Shown: positions 6,509-14,806 of the stretch, in pieces
Layout: each line of letters starts with the position of its first letter
How positions within the stretch are numbered: the stretch's first letter is position 1
DNA from: UBA1550 sp049294435
GTDB lineage: Bacteria > Patescibacteriota > Minisyncoccia > Phycocordibacterales > UBA1550
Length of the DNA: 64,000 nucleotides
NCBI GenBank assembly: GCA_049294435.1
Contig: JBAQCU010000020.1
Coordinates: forward strand, 1-64,000
Reading direction: 5' to 3'
Notes under the pieces: generated by a model
Database searches by the model: none
What the model saw: the letters and a program-made list of their open reading frames with translations, nothing else
What the model was told of the DNA's origin: nothing
Position numbers and translations under genes: made by a program

Positions 6509-8503
6509 ATGCCTAAGTCCCTTTCACTCGGTAATGGAAATATTCTTGTCTGCACCGACAAGCGCGCGCAGGTGCGTGACTTTTATTTTCCGTATGTTGG
6601 ACTTGAAAATCATGTCGGAGGGCACTACACACATCGCATTGGTGTGTGGGTGGACTATCAACTAAACTGGTTTAATCATTCAAACTGGGATGTGCAAGTT
6701 CGTTCTGCGGATCAGTCTTTAGCTGGTGAAACTACGGCTACAAACAGAACACTTGGCGTAACTCTGAAGTTGACAGACACTGTATACAACGAGAAGAATA
6801 TTTTTCTCCGTGAAGTGGAAGTGACAAACGACTCAGACCGTAAGCGAACTATAAAACTTTTCTTTGGACACGAGTTTGAGATATACGAATCCCACCGCGG
6901 AGACACCGCTTATTTTGACCCTATCAATCATGTCATTGTTCATTACAACGGTAAGCGAGTATTTCTCATCAATGGACTATCAGATAAGGGAAGTTTTGAC
7001 GACTACACAGCAGGTATATTTAAGATAGAAGGAAAAGAAGGAAGCTTCAAAGACGCAGAGGATGGCCAGCTCGAAAAAAACTTAATAGAACACGGTCCGG
7101 CAGATTCAGTTATTGGGTTCTATCTTGATATTCCCGCCAATGAGTCAAAAACTATTTATTATTGGGTTGTAGCAGGAAGATCCATAAATGAGGCGCAAGA
7201 GTTAAACAAATATACTTTGGAAAAGAACCCAGGACACTTACTCCGCACTACTCGCGATTTTTGGCACGCGTGGGTAAACAAATATAATTTTACTTTTTAT
7301 GGACTTACACAGGATGAAATTTCGTTGTTCAAAAAATCACTTCTAATAATTCGCGCTCATGCGGACAACCGCGGAGCAATAATCGCGTCTGCAGATTCAG
7401 ACATGATGCAAAACGGACGCGACACATACAGCTATATGTGGCCTAGAGACGGAGCATTTTCTGCTATTGCGTTTGACATGGCTGGAGATTTCAATGTCGC
7501 TGAACGGTTTTTTGATTTTTGCGATCATGTGCTCACATCTGACGGATATTTTATGCACAAATATCGTCCTGACGAATCATTGGGTTCCTCGTGGCACCCT
7601 TGGATGAGAGACGGAAAAATTGAGCTCCCTATACAAGAGGACGAAACCGCATTAGTACTAATTTCTCTTTGGCACCATTACGAGCAAACAAAGGATCTAG
7701 AATTCATTGAAAAAATATATAATTCTCTAATAAAACTCGCAGCTGATTTTATGGTTGGATATCGCGACCCAAAAACACAGCTTCCGAAAGCATCTTACGA
7801 CTTATGGGAAGAAAAATTTGGGATTCATACCTTTACGTCAGCATCTGTGTATGGCGCGCTTATGGCTGCCGCAAAATTTGCAAAACTCCTAGGAAAAGAA
7901 AGAAGCGAACATATATATACAACAGCCGCTTTTGAAATTCGCCAGTCTATACTAAACCATCTGTATGACGAAGAATCAGGAATTTTTGTAAAAATGCTCA
8001 ATGTTGCTGACGACGGAACAATCACCTACGATCGCACGCTTGATATGTCTAGTGTGTATGGCATCTTTGCGTTTGGTGTTCTTGATGTTGATGACCCTCG
8101 TCTTTCGCGAGTTATTAAACAAGTTGAGGATAGACTTTTGGTAAAAACTGCTGTAAGTGGTGTTGTTCGTTATGAAGGAGATATTTACTTTCGTGACACA
8201 ACCGGCGTTCCTGGGAACCCATGGATTATCACCACGCTATGGCTCGCTCAATACTATATTGAAAAAGCGAAAAAGGAGGCAGACTTTACTCCAGTTCATC
8301 AGTGGCTAGCGTGGGCCGTAAAGCACGCTGGACCTTCAGGAGTATTTTCTGAACAACTTCATCCGTACAGCGGAGAACCTCTTTCAGCAACTCCGCTTAC
8401 ATGGAGCCACTCTGAATATATTATAACTATTGTAAAATACCTAAACAAACTGGAGAAACTAGGAATTTGTCTTAAGTGCAACCCGATGTATACGGAAAAC
8501 TAA
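6509..8503 (+). CDS. glycoside hydrolase family 15 (glucoamylase-like)
   Basis: A 664-residue GH15 enzyme: a beta-sandwich N-terminal domain (about 1-250) followed by the alpha/alpha-barrel. YMWPRDGAFSAIAFDMAG (about 309-326) and LPIQEDETALVLISLW (about 373-388) are the conserved substrate-binding and general-acid regions; TWSHSEYIITIVKYL near the end holds the expected base. It should release glucose from alpha-glucan ends. There is no signal peptide, so it is probably cytoplasmic. With the ROK kinase next door it would feed glucose into glycolysis. The start is set by the TATAAT box; a reading from 6464 would place the promoter inside the gene. Confidence 0.92.
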   Translation: MPKSLSLGNGNILVCTDKRAQVRDFYFPYVGLENHVGGHYTHRIGVWVDYQLNWFNHSNWDVQVRSADQSLAGETTATNRTLGVTLKLTDTVYNEKNIFLREVEVTNDSDRKRTIKLFFGHEFEIYESHRGDTAYFDPINHVIVHYNGKRVFLINGLSDKGSFDDYTAGIFKIEGKEGSFKDAEDGQLEKNLIEHGPADSVIGFYLDIPANESKTIYYWVVAGRSINEAQELNKYTLEKNPGHLLRTTRDFWHAWVNKYNFTFYGLTQDEISLFKKSLLIIRAHADNRGAIIASADSDMMQNGRDTYSYMWPRDGAFSAIAFDMAGDFNVAERFFDFCDHVLTSDGYFMHKYRPDESLGSSWHPWMRDGKIELPIQEDETALVLISLWHHYEQTKDLEFIEKIYNSLIKLAADFMVGYRDPKTQLPKASYDLWEEKFGIHTFTSASVYGALMAAAKFAKLLGKERSEHIYTTAAFEIRQSILNHLYDEESGIFVKMLNVADDGTITYDRTLDMSSVYGIFAFGVLDVDDPRLSRVIKQVEDRLLVKTAVSGVVRYEGDIYFRDTTGVPGNPWIITTLWLAQYYIEKAKKEADFTPVHQWLAWAVKHAGPSGVFSEQLHPYSGEPLSATPLTWSHSEYIITIVKYLNKLEKLGICLKCNPMYTEN

Positions 8504-8620
8504 GTGATTTTGCTTGTGGTAAGATTTCCAATATTAACGCGTCTTGAGAGTGTAGCGAGCCAGAAAAATGCGATGGACGGAGAGTTAATTCCTAAATTTT
8601 GGTTTTTTAGTTCTGCCTGC

Positions 8621-8626
8621 TACAAT
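8621..8626 (+). promoter_or_regulatory. -10 box TACAAT of the ROK kinase gene
   Basis: TACAAT ends 7 nt before the ATG at 8634; no Shine-Dalgarno sequence is present, so a leaderless mRNA is predicted. Confidence 0.55.
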
Positions 8627-8633
8627 AGGCGAT

Positions 8634-9482
8634 ATGTATATCCTGTTTGATATTGGTGGGACAAAAATGCGGATTGTTGCGGCAGATAGAGATAAATTTC
8701 TCGGTGAGCCGGTCGTCGTCTCTACACCAAAAGATTTTGGCGAGGGTATTGATACACTAAAACGCATAATAGACAACCTTGCACAAGATTTAGGGTCTGA
8801 AAATCGCGCGGTGACAGCAATCGTGGGTGGTATCGCAGGTCCATTGAATAACCTTCAAACGTTGCTTGTAAAAAGCCCTAATCTCCCTGGCTGGGTTGGG
8901 CACGATATAAAAGAAACCCTTCACGCGACGTACAAGGTACCCGTGGAACTTGAAAACGACGCCGCTCTCGTTGGTCTAGGTGAGGCGCATTTTGGCGCAG
9001 GACGAGGTAAATCTATAATCGCTTATTTAACTATAAGCACTGGTGTTGGTGGAGCGCGTATTATTAATGGAAAAATTGACCGAGCTTCGCTTGGCTTTGA
9101 GCCTGGACATCAAATAATTGATCCAGACAACACTCTTTGTCCAAAATGTGAGGGCAACGACCTTGAAGCATACGTCTCGGGAACATCTGTAGAAAAACGA
9201 TTTGGCGTAAAGCCATATGAGATACATGACAACGCTGTGTGGGACGAACTAGCAAAGTTTCTCGCGTATGGACTCAATAATACTATCGTTCACTGGTCAC
9301 CAGACATAGTTGTTGTTGGTGGGTCAATGATGAAGGAAGTAGGTATACCAATTTCCGCTGTTCGTAAACACCTTGCAGAAATTCTAAAAATATTTCCGCA
9401 GATTCCACAGGTTGAAAAAGCAGAACTTGGTGATTTTGGCGGTCTTTACGGCGCACTCGCTCAAGCACGAGCGCATTATTAA
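8634..9482 (+). CDS. ROK-family sugar kinase (probable glucokinase)
   Basis: A 282-residue ROK kinase. LFDIGGTKMRIVAAD at the N-terminus is the ATP phosphate loop; ELENDAALVGLGEAHFG contains the catalytic Asp; STGVGGARI is the second phosphate loop. The usual ROK zinc motif is reduced to CPKC followed by EAYVSG, with the third cysteine missing. It is predicted to phosphorylate glucose, given the GH15 gene upstream, but mannose, fructose or N-acetyl sugars cannot be excluded. It is followed 6 nt later by the malic enzyme gene, so the two are probably co-transcribed. Confidence 0.87.
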   Translation: MYILFDIGGTKMRIVAADRDKFLGEPVVVSTPKDFGEGIDTLKRIIDNLAQDLGSENRAVTAIVGGIAGPLNNLQTLLVKSPNLPGWVGHDIKETLHATYKVPVELENDAALVGLGEAHFGAGRGKSIIAYLTISTGVGGARIINGKIDRASLGFEPGHQIIDPDNTLCPKCEGNDLEAYVSGTSVEKRFGVKPYEIHDNAVWDELAKFLAYGLNNTIVHWSPDIVVVGGSMMKEVGIPISAVRKHLAEILKIFPQIPQVEKAELGDFGGLYGALAQARAHY

Positions 9483-9488
9483 TAAATT

Positions 9489-10628
9489 ATGGATGACGTA
9501 TACAAACAATCTCTTGATCTTCACAAGAAGCACAAGGGTAAAATTGAAATAGTAAGCAAAGTTCCTCTCACAAATCGCGAGGAACTTTCTCTTGCGTATA
9601 CTCCTGGCGTTGCAGAAGCTTCGCGCGAGATTGCGCGAGATGAATCACTTGTTTATGACTACACGATAAAAGGCAACACTGTCGCTATTGTTTCAGACGG
9701 TTCGGCAATTCTTGGTCTCGGAAACCTTGGGGCGTATGCAGCCATACCTGTAATGGAAGGTAAAGCGGCAATTTTTAAAGAATTTGCCGACATAGATGCA
9801 TTCCCAATTTGTGTAAACACACAAGATGTGGAAGAAATTATTGCGCTCGTAAAAAACATTGCGCCTGTTTTTGGAGGCATCAATCTCGAGGATATTTCTG
9901 CTCCAAGATGTTTTGAAATAGAGGAACGTCTGCGTACTGAGCTTCCGATACCTGTGATGCATGATGACCAACACGGCACTGCAACTGTTGTTCTTGCTGG
10001 ACTCATTAACGCGCTGAAGCTCCGTGGAAGTAAAAAAGAGGATACTCGCGTCGTAATGAGTGGCGCTGGAGCCGCTGGTACCGCTATTACAAAACTTTTA
10101 CTAGAGTATGGTTTCAAGCATATCATCATATGCGATACAAAGGGCGCGATATATGAAGGTCGCGTAGATATGAATTCTGAAAAAGAAGAACTTGCGCGCC
10201 TTACGAACCGCGAGAAAAAAGCGGGGACACTTGCCGATGTTCTAATCAACGCAGATATTTTTATTGGGGTATCAAAAGGGGGACTTTTGACTGCTGATAT
10301 GGTGAATACTATGGCAGAAAAGCCGATTATTTTCGCCCTTGCAAATCCTGTGCCAGAAATTATGCCAGATGTAGCAATAAAAGCTGGCGCATTTGTTGTT
10401 GCAACTGGTCGTTCGGACTTCCCAAATCAGATTAATAACTCCCTTGCTTTCCCGGGCATTTTCAGAGGCGCGCTTGACCATCGTATTAAACAGTTTAACA
10501 AGCAAATGTTCATTCGTGTCGCAGAAGCTTTGTCTTCGTATGTAAAGGACCCACAACCTGATCAGGTTCTCCCATCAATGTTTGATAAAGGAATAATCGA
10601 TGTTGTTAAAGAAGTGATTCGTGATTAG
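9489..10628 (+). CDS. NAD(P)-dependent malic enzyme
   Basis: A 379-residue short bacterial malic enzyme, converting malate to pyruvate and CO2 with NAD(P)H. LAYTPGVAEASREIARD and MEGKAAIFKEFADIDAFP belong to the N-terminal catalytic domain; VMHDDQHGTATVVLAG has the metal- and malate-binding residues; MSGAGAAGTAITKLLLEYG is the Rossmann nucleotide loop. The phosphotransacetylase domain of long MaeB proteins is absent. NAD or NADP preference is not clear. No Shine-Dalgarno site; only 6 nt separate it from the ROK kinase stop. Confidence 0.93.
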   Translation: MDDVYKQSLDLHKKHKGKIEIVSKVPLTNREELSLAYTPGVAEASREIARDESLVYDYTIKGNTVAIVSDGSAILGLGNLGAYAAIPVMEGKAAIFKEFADIDAFPICVNTQDVEEIIALVKNIAPVFGGINLEDISAPRCFEIEERLRTELPIPVMHDDQHGTATVVLAGLINALKLRGSKKEDTRVVMSGAGAAGTAITKLLLEYGFKHIIICDTKGAIYEGRVDMNSEKEELARLTNREKKAGTLADVLINADIFIGVSKGGLLTADMVNTMAEKPIIFALANPVPEIMPDVAIKAGAFVVATGRSDFPNQINNSLAFPGIFRGALDHRIKQFNKQMFIRVAEALSSYVKDPQPDQVLPSMFDKGIIDVVKEVIRD

Positions 10629-10630
10629 TA

Positions 10631-10786
10631 ATACCATCCCTAATTAACCTCTTCGCATCCCGCCCAAAATATCGGCTGCAACTTTGAGAAAAATTTTCAA
10701 TGAATCTCGATTCACCTCAAATTTCTCTCTTCGTTTCGCTCGATATTTTGGGCGGGATACACGAAGGACTTAATTGGGGATGGTAT
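10631..10786. repeat. 156-bp MITE-like palindromic element (family A, copy 1)
   Basis: Terminal repeats ATACCATCCCTAATTAA (10631-10647) and TTAATTGGGGATGGTAT (10770-10786), one mismatch. Inner arms extend the pairing (CTTCG, then ATCCCGCCCAAAATATCG with a perfect complement at 10741-10758). It shares ends and interior words (GGCTGC, CTCTTCGTTTCGCTC, ATTTTGG) with the copy at 59361-59544. It lies between the convergent malic enzyme and DHFR genes and encodes nothing. Confidence 0.85.
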
Positions 10787-10794
10787 AAATTAAA

Positions 10795-10820
10795 AGCCCC
10801 GCATGCGCAGAGCTTTTTTT
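10795..10820. terminator. bidirectional intrinsic terminator
   Basis: Stem AGCCCCGC / GCAGAGCT with loop ATGC (10795-10814), a T-run to 10820 on the plus strand and TTTTA on the minus strand. It can serve both the malic enzyme and DHFR transcripts. Confidence 0.7.
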
Positions 10821-10833
10821 ACAAACAATATGA

Positions 10834-11367
10834 CTAAACGCGTGTTAATGTTACAAACTGCATCGCATGCTTGTTTTTTTCGTCAGAAGAACAAAACACA
10901 ACTTTTTTTGAACACCACTCATTTGACGACAGCAACGGGAAAAAGGTGTCCCCGTGGTAATTCGCTATAATGCGTGTCATATGAATTACTCGCGTTTGAG
11001 GAAGTTTTACAAACTGGTGATATATAGACTCACCGCCAGCAATAAATACGTGGCTCCTGTTTCCAAGTCTTATAACGGAGTCAATATCTGAGACTCCAAT
11101 GCAATCAGGAAACCGCGCCATTTTTTGTAAATCATTCGTCAATACGTAAATCTTGCGACCAGGAAGAATGTTGGTTCTGCGAAGAGTCATTTTACAGAGC
11201 GAATCAAGCGTGTTGTATCCAATAACTACAGAGCTGTTGCTGTGTTCCGTTGTAATATCTTTAAAGTGGCTCAGGTCTCTAGGTAGTCTACCCCATGGCA
11301 ATTGCCCTTTATAACCAATTACATTTTCTCTGGAAACTGCCACTACAATTTCAAATACTACTGGCAT
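10834..11367 (-). CDS. folA: dihydrofolate reductase
   Basis: A 177-residue DHFR, reducing dihydrofolate to tetrahydrofolate with NADPH. It begins MPVVFEIVVAVSRENVIGYK, followed by GQLPWGRLPRDLSHFKDIT (substrate loop), VVIGYNTLDSL (in place of the usual GRKT-type motif) and HVFIAGGESIYHQFV (NADPH GG motif). The acidic active-site residue is the Asp of LPRDLSHF. The ATG at 11367 follows AAGGAGG by 5 nt. It is a single-gene unit with its own TTGACT promoter and terminator; no thymidylate synthase gene is adjacent. Confidence 0.88.
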   Translation of the reverse strand: MPVVFEIVVAVSRENVIGYKGQLPWGRLPRDLSHFKDITTEHSNSSVVIGYNTLDSLCKMTLRRTNILPGRKIYVLTNDLQKMARFPDCIGVSDIDSVIRLGNRSHVFIAGGESIYHQFVKLPQTRVIHMTRIIANYHGDTFFPLLSSNEWCSKKVVFCSSDEKNKHAMQFVTLTRV

Positions 11368-11411
11368 AGCATCCTCCTTATCTGATTTGTAATTATGAAC
11401 TTCCAATTATC

Positions 11412-11440
11412 ACATTACCAATATTTGCGAAATTAGTCAA
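11412..11440 (-). promoter_or_regulatory. promoter TTGACT-N17-TAATGT of folA
   Basis: On the minus strand TTGACT (11440-11435), a 17-nt spacer and TAATGT (11417-11412) lie upstream of a leader of about 38 nt ending in AAGGAGG. This belongs to the second, Shine-Dalgarno-bearing promoter class in the window. Confidence 0.5.
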
Positions 11441-11458
11441 TGATGATAGAGTGTGGAG

Positions 11459-12664
11459 ATGACATGCCCCATATCATTTAAAATTGAAAAGAAGATGGCA
11501 GGCCTTGGGCGTGCAGGGACACTGTCAACTCCTCACGGAGATATCAAAACTCCTGCTTTTGTTACCGTAGGAACAAAGGCAACGGTTAAAGCGCTTACTC
11601 CTGAAATGGTCGCTGACCTCGGCGCTCAGGTAGTCCTTGCAAATACCTACCATCTCTATCTAGAACCAGGTGATGAGGTCGTACGTGACGCAGGCGGTTT
11701 TGCAAAATTTATGAATTGGAATGGGCCGACAATGACCGACTCTGGTGGCTTTCAAGTTTTTTCACTAGGCGCAGCATTTGGGTCAAAAGTAGGAAAACTT
11801 TCAAAAGTAACACAAACTGGCGAAGAGCTTGAAACAAATGAAGAAGTGGGTAAGCTCGCAAAGATTGACGAGGACGGCGTAACATTCAAATCCTACAAAG
11901 ACGGGAGTGAGCATCGCTTCACACCAGAGAGGTCAATGGAGATTCAGCACAACCTCGGCGCAGATATGTTTTTTGCATTTGATGAATGCACATCACCAAT
12001 TGCTCCGTATGAATACCAAAAAGAAGCAATGGAGCGCACACACCGATGGGCAAAGAGAAGCCTCAACCACCATAAACTCTTGGACGTCCAACGTCCAAGA
12101 GTACGACAGGGATTATTTGGTGTAGTGCAAGGGGGAAAGCATAAAGACCTTCGTGAGGAAAGCGCGAGAGTTCTAGGCGCGATGGATTTTGACGGCTATG
12201 GTATCGGCGGATCATTTGATAAAGACGATATGGGTACGGCAGTCGGCTGGGTAAACGCAATTCTCCCCGAAGACAAGCCACGACATTTGCTTGGTATCGG
12301 AGAACCCGAAGATCTTTTTGGGGGTGTTGAAAATGGATGTGATATTTTTGACTGTGTTGCGCCAACACGAATGGGTCGCAACGGCACACTTCACACCAGA
12401 GATGGGAAAATAAATATCCGTAATGCGCAGTTTACGCGCGACTTTACTCCAGTTGATAAGGAGTGCGACTGCTATACTTGTAAGAACTATACGCGCGCAT
12501 ATGTTGCACATCTTTTCCGCTCAAACGAAATGCTCGCAGGAACCCTCGGGTCAATTCACAACCTTCGCTTTCTCGTGAGTCTTGTCGACCAAATGCGTGG
12601 AGCGATTTTGGATAATACGTTTGAAGAATTTAAAAAGAATTTTTTGGAACGGTACTATAAATAA
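11459..12664 (+). CDS. tgt: tRNA-guanine transglycosylase
   Basis: A 401-residue TIM-barrel enzyme that swaps guanine-34 of certain tRNAs for a queuosine precursor. MTDSGGFQVFSLG carries an active-site Asp; FGVVQGGKHKDLR and GYGIGGSF bind substrate; CDCYTCKNYTRAYVAHLF has the Zn ligands. Compared with typical Tgt there is an extra segment at about residues 104-137 (around VTQTGEELETNEEVGKL). An in-frame GTG at 11453 is an alternative start. Its TAA directly abuts the uvrB ATG, so the two are likely co-transcribed. Confidence 0.95.
   Translation: MTCPISFKIEKKMAGLGRAGTLSTPHGDIKTPAFVTVGTKATVKALTPEMVADLGAQVVLANTYHLYLEPGDEVVRDAGGFAKFMNWNGPTMTDSGGFQVFSLGAAFGSKVGKLSKVTQTGEELETNEEVGKLAKIDEDGVTFKSYKDGSEHRFTPERSMEIQHNLGADMFFAFDECTSPIAPYEYQKEAMERTHRWAKRSLNHHKLLDVQRPRVRQGLFGVVQGGKHKDLREESARVLGAMDFDGYGIGGSFDKDDMGTAVGWVNAILPEDKPRHLLGIGEPEDLFGGVENGCDIFDCVAPTRMGRNGTLHTRDGKINIRNAQFTRDFTPVDKECDCYTCKNYTRAYVAHLFRSNEMLAGTLGSIHNLRFLVSLVDQMRGAILDNTFEEFKKNFLERYYK
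12076..12102. repeat. perfect 12-bp hairpin inside tgt
   Basis: ACTCTTGGACGT, loop CCA, then the exact complement ACGTCCAAGAGT. It encodes part of a variable stretch (LLDVQRPRVRQG) between conserved Tgt segments. The outer CTTGGA...TCCAAG resembles the core of the uvrC duplication. Confidence 0.6.
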
Positions 12665-14752
12665 ATGCCTACATTTAACCTAAAATCAGATTGGCCACCG
12701 GCTGGCGATCAGCCAAAGGCAATTAAAGAGCTTTTGGGTGGAATTAAAAAGGGAATGCGCGCGCAAACCTTGCTTGGGGTGACAGGTTCTGGAAAGACCT
12801 TCACCATGGCGAATGTGATCGCTTCTGTAGGCAAGCCCACGCTCGTCATCGCGCACAACAAAACCCTCGCCGCTCAGCTCGCTCAAGAGTACAAAGAGTT
12901 TTTCCCCGACAATGCGGTGCATTATTTTGTTTCGTACTACGATTACTATCAGCCAGAGGCATATATGCCGACAACTGATACATATATTGAAAAGGACGCT
13001 CAAATTAACGAGGAGATTGACCGCCTTCGCCATGCTTCTACACAAGCGCTCCTAACTCGCAAAGACGTAATCATTGTTGCATCTGTTTCCTGCATCTATG
13101 GTTTGGGCTCACCCGCAGAATACGAAAAGGAGAATATGAAGCTTTCTGCTGGGCAAAAAATTGACCGCAAAACGCTTATGCAAAGGCTTATCAATATCCA
13201 TTTCACTCGCACCAACGCCGATCTTACCCCTGGAACATTCCGCTCCATCGGCTCACTCATTGAGATCATGCCAGTTTCAGAAAAGATAATTTGGAGCATT
13301 ACCCTTAATGCGAGCGGTATAGATACCATCAACAAGGTAGACCCAGTATCACAGAGAATCATAGACACTCCGGAATCAATTTTTATTTTCCCTGCAAAGC
13401 ACTTCATTACTAATGAAACAGAAAAGACTCGTGCTATTAAAAAGATAAAAGCTGAACTAGATGCTCAGCTTAAGAAATTTGAGAAGGATGGTAAGCTCCT
13501 CGAGGCTGAGCGACTAAAGCGTCGCACTACATATGACCTCGCGATGATTCGTGAGGTTGGTTATTGCAGTGGTATTGAAAACTACTCACGCCAGATGTCT
13601 GGGCGGGCAGAGGGTTCTGCTCCAGATACCCTTCTGTCGTATTTTCCACGTACCAAGGATGGAAGCCCTGATTTTCTCACCATTATTGATGAGTCGCACG
13701 TAACTATTCCACAAATTGGCGGAATGTACGCGGGTGACCAGTCACGCAAAAAAACTCTCGTAGAGTTTGGTTTTCGCCTGCCATCCGCAATGGACAACCG
13801 CCCGCTTCGTTCAGAAGAATTTCATGAGCGCGTTGGTCAAATGATTTTTACATCTGCAACACCATCTAGCTACGAAAAAGAGAACAGTTCACAGGTAGTG
13901 GAGCAAGTGATTCGCCCTACAGGACTCATTGACCCAGAGATTACTATTCGCCCAATTCTCGCGCGTCCAGGCTTTTCTGCAAGTCCAAGTTTTAAAAAGA
14001 GCAAAGACACACGAAAAGAACTTGAGGATACTTCAAAAGGCGCTTACCCTGGGCAAATTCAGGATCTCATTGCTGAGACAAAAAAGGCTGTTGCAAAAGG
14101 TGGGCGTGTTATAGCAACTACCCTCACAAAGAAAATGGCGGAGGACCTTTCGGAATATTTAAAAGGGGAGGGTATCAAAGCCGAGTATGTACACAGCGAC
14201 ATCAAAACACTTGAACGTATCCAAATCCTCACCGCATTTCGCAAAGGCACTTTTGATTGTCTCGTCGGGGTCAACCTTCTCCGTGAAGGACTGGACTTGC
14301 CAGAAGTGACACTTATAGGAATTCTTGATGCAGACAAAGAGGGTTTCCTCCGCTCAGAAACATCGCTAATTCAAATCATTGGTCGCGCAGCGCGTAATGT
14401 GGAGGGGCGTGTAATTCTTTATGCCGAAAAAATTACTGGTTCTATTGAACGCGCAGTTTCAGAAACAAATCGTCGTCGCGCAATTCAGGTAGACTACAAC
14501 AAGGAGCACGGCATCACTCCGAAAACGATTATCAAGCAAATCAAAGACATCACAGAACACCTTGAAACCGACCATATGAAGGCTGTAAAAATGAATCTTG
14601 ATATTGACGCGCAAGTATTTATAAAAAATCCTCAAAAACTTTTGAAGCTCAAGGAAAGAGAGATGTCAAAAGCAGTGAAAGAGCTAGATTTTGAAACGGC
14701 AGCTATTTTAAGAGACGAGATCGCGATGTTGAAGGAGCAGTTGGTTATGTAG
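12665..14752 (+). CDS. uvrB: excinuclease ABC subunit B
   Basis: A 695-residue DNA helicase-like damage-verification subunit of nucleotide excision repair. Walker A is GVTGSGKTF (38-46); the beta-hairpin region reads YYDYYQPEAYMPTTDTYIEK; motif VI is IGRAARNVEGRVILY; the C-terminal UVR motif (KAVKELDFETAAILRDEI) binds UvrC. Relative to E. coli there is an extra polar segment of about 30 residues near 433-461 (around SASPSFKKSKDTRKELED), in the linker before the second helicase domain. It starts directly after the tgt stop and is followed by uvrA. Confidence 0.97.
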   Translation: MPTFNLKSDWPPAGDQPKAIKELLGGIKKGMRAQTLLGVTGSGKTFTMANVIASVGKPTLVIAHNKTLAAQLAQEYKEFFPDNAVHYFVSYYDYYQPEAYMPTTDTYIEKDAQINEEIDRLRHASTQALLTRKDVIIVASVSCIYGLGSPAEYEKENMKLSAGQKIDRKTLMQRLINIHFTRTNADLTPGTFRSIGSLIEIMPVSEKIIWSITLNASGIDTINKVDPVSQRIIDTPESIFIFPAKHFITNETEKTRAIKKIKAELDAQLKKFEKDGKLLEAERLKRRTTYDLAMIREVGYCSGIENYSRQMSGRAEGSAPDTLLSYFPRTKDGSPDFLTIIDESHVTIPQIGGMYAGDQSRKKTLVEFGFRLPSAMDNRPLRSEEFHERVGQMIFTSATPSSYEKENSSQVVEQVIRPTGLIDPEITIRPILARPGFSASPSFKKSKDTRKELEDTSKGAYPGQIQDLIAETKKAVAKGGRVIATTLTKKMAEDLSEYLKGEGIKAEYVHSDIKTLERIQILTAFRKGTFDCLVGVNLLREGLDLPEVTLIGILDADKEGFLRSETSLIQIIGRAARNVEGRVILYAEKITGSIERAVSETNRRRAIQVDYNKEHGITPKTIIKQIKDITEHLETDHMKAVKMNLDIDAQVFIKNPQKLLKLKEREMSKAVKELDFETAAILRDEIAMLKEQLVM

Positions 14753-14792
14753 CGAGCACCGTGTATTGCTAGCCAATACTTCGATTATGTGG

Positions 14793-14798
14793 TATTCT
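14793..14798 (+). promoter_or_regulatory. -10 box TATTCT of uvrA
   Basis: TATTCT ends 8 nt before the ATG at 14807. It indicates that uvrA can be transcribed on its own, with a leaderless message. Confidence 0.45.
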
Positions 14799-14806
14799 GG
14801 GACACT

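Noticed and set aside
9659..10249. Minus-strand open frame opposite the malic enzyme gene
   Set aside because: Ser/Ile-rich mirror frame of a well conserved enzyme; no promoter or family resemblance.
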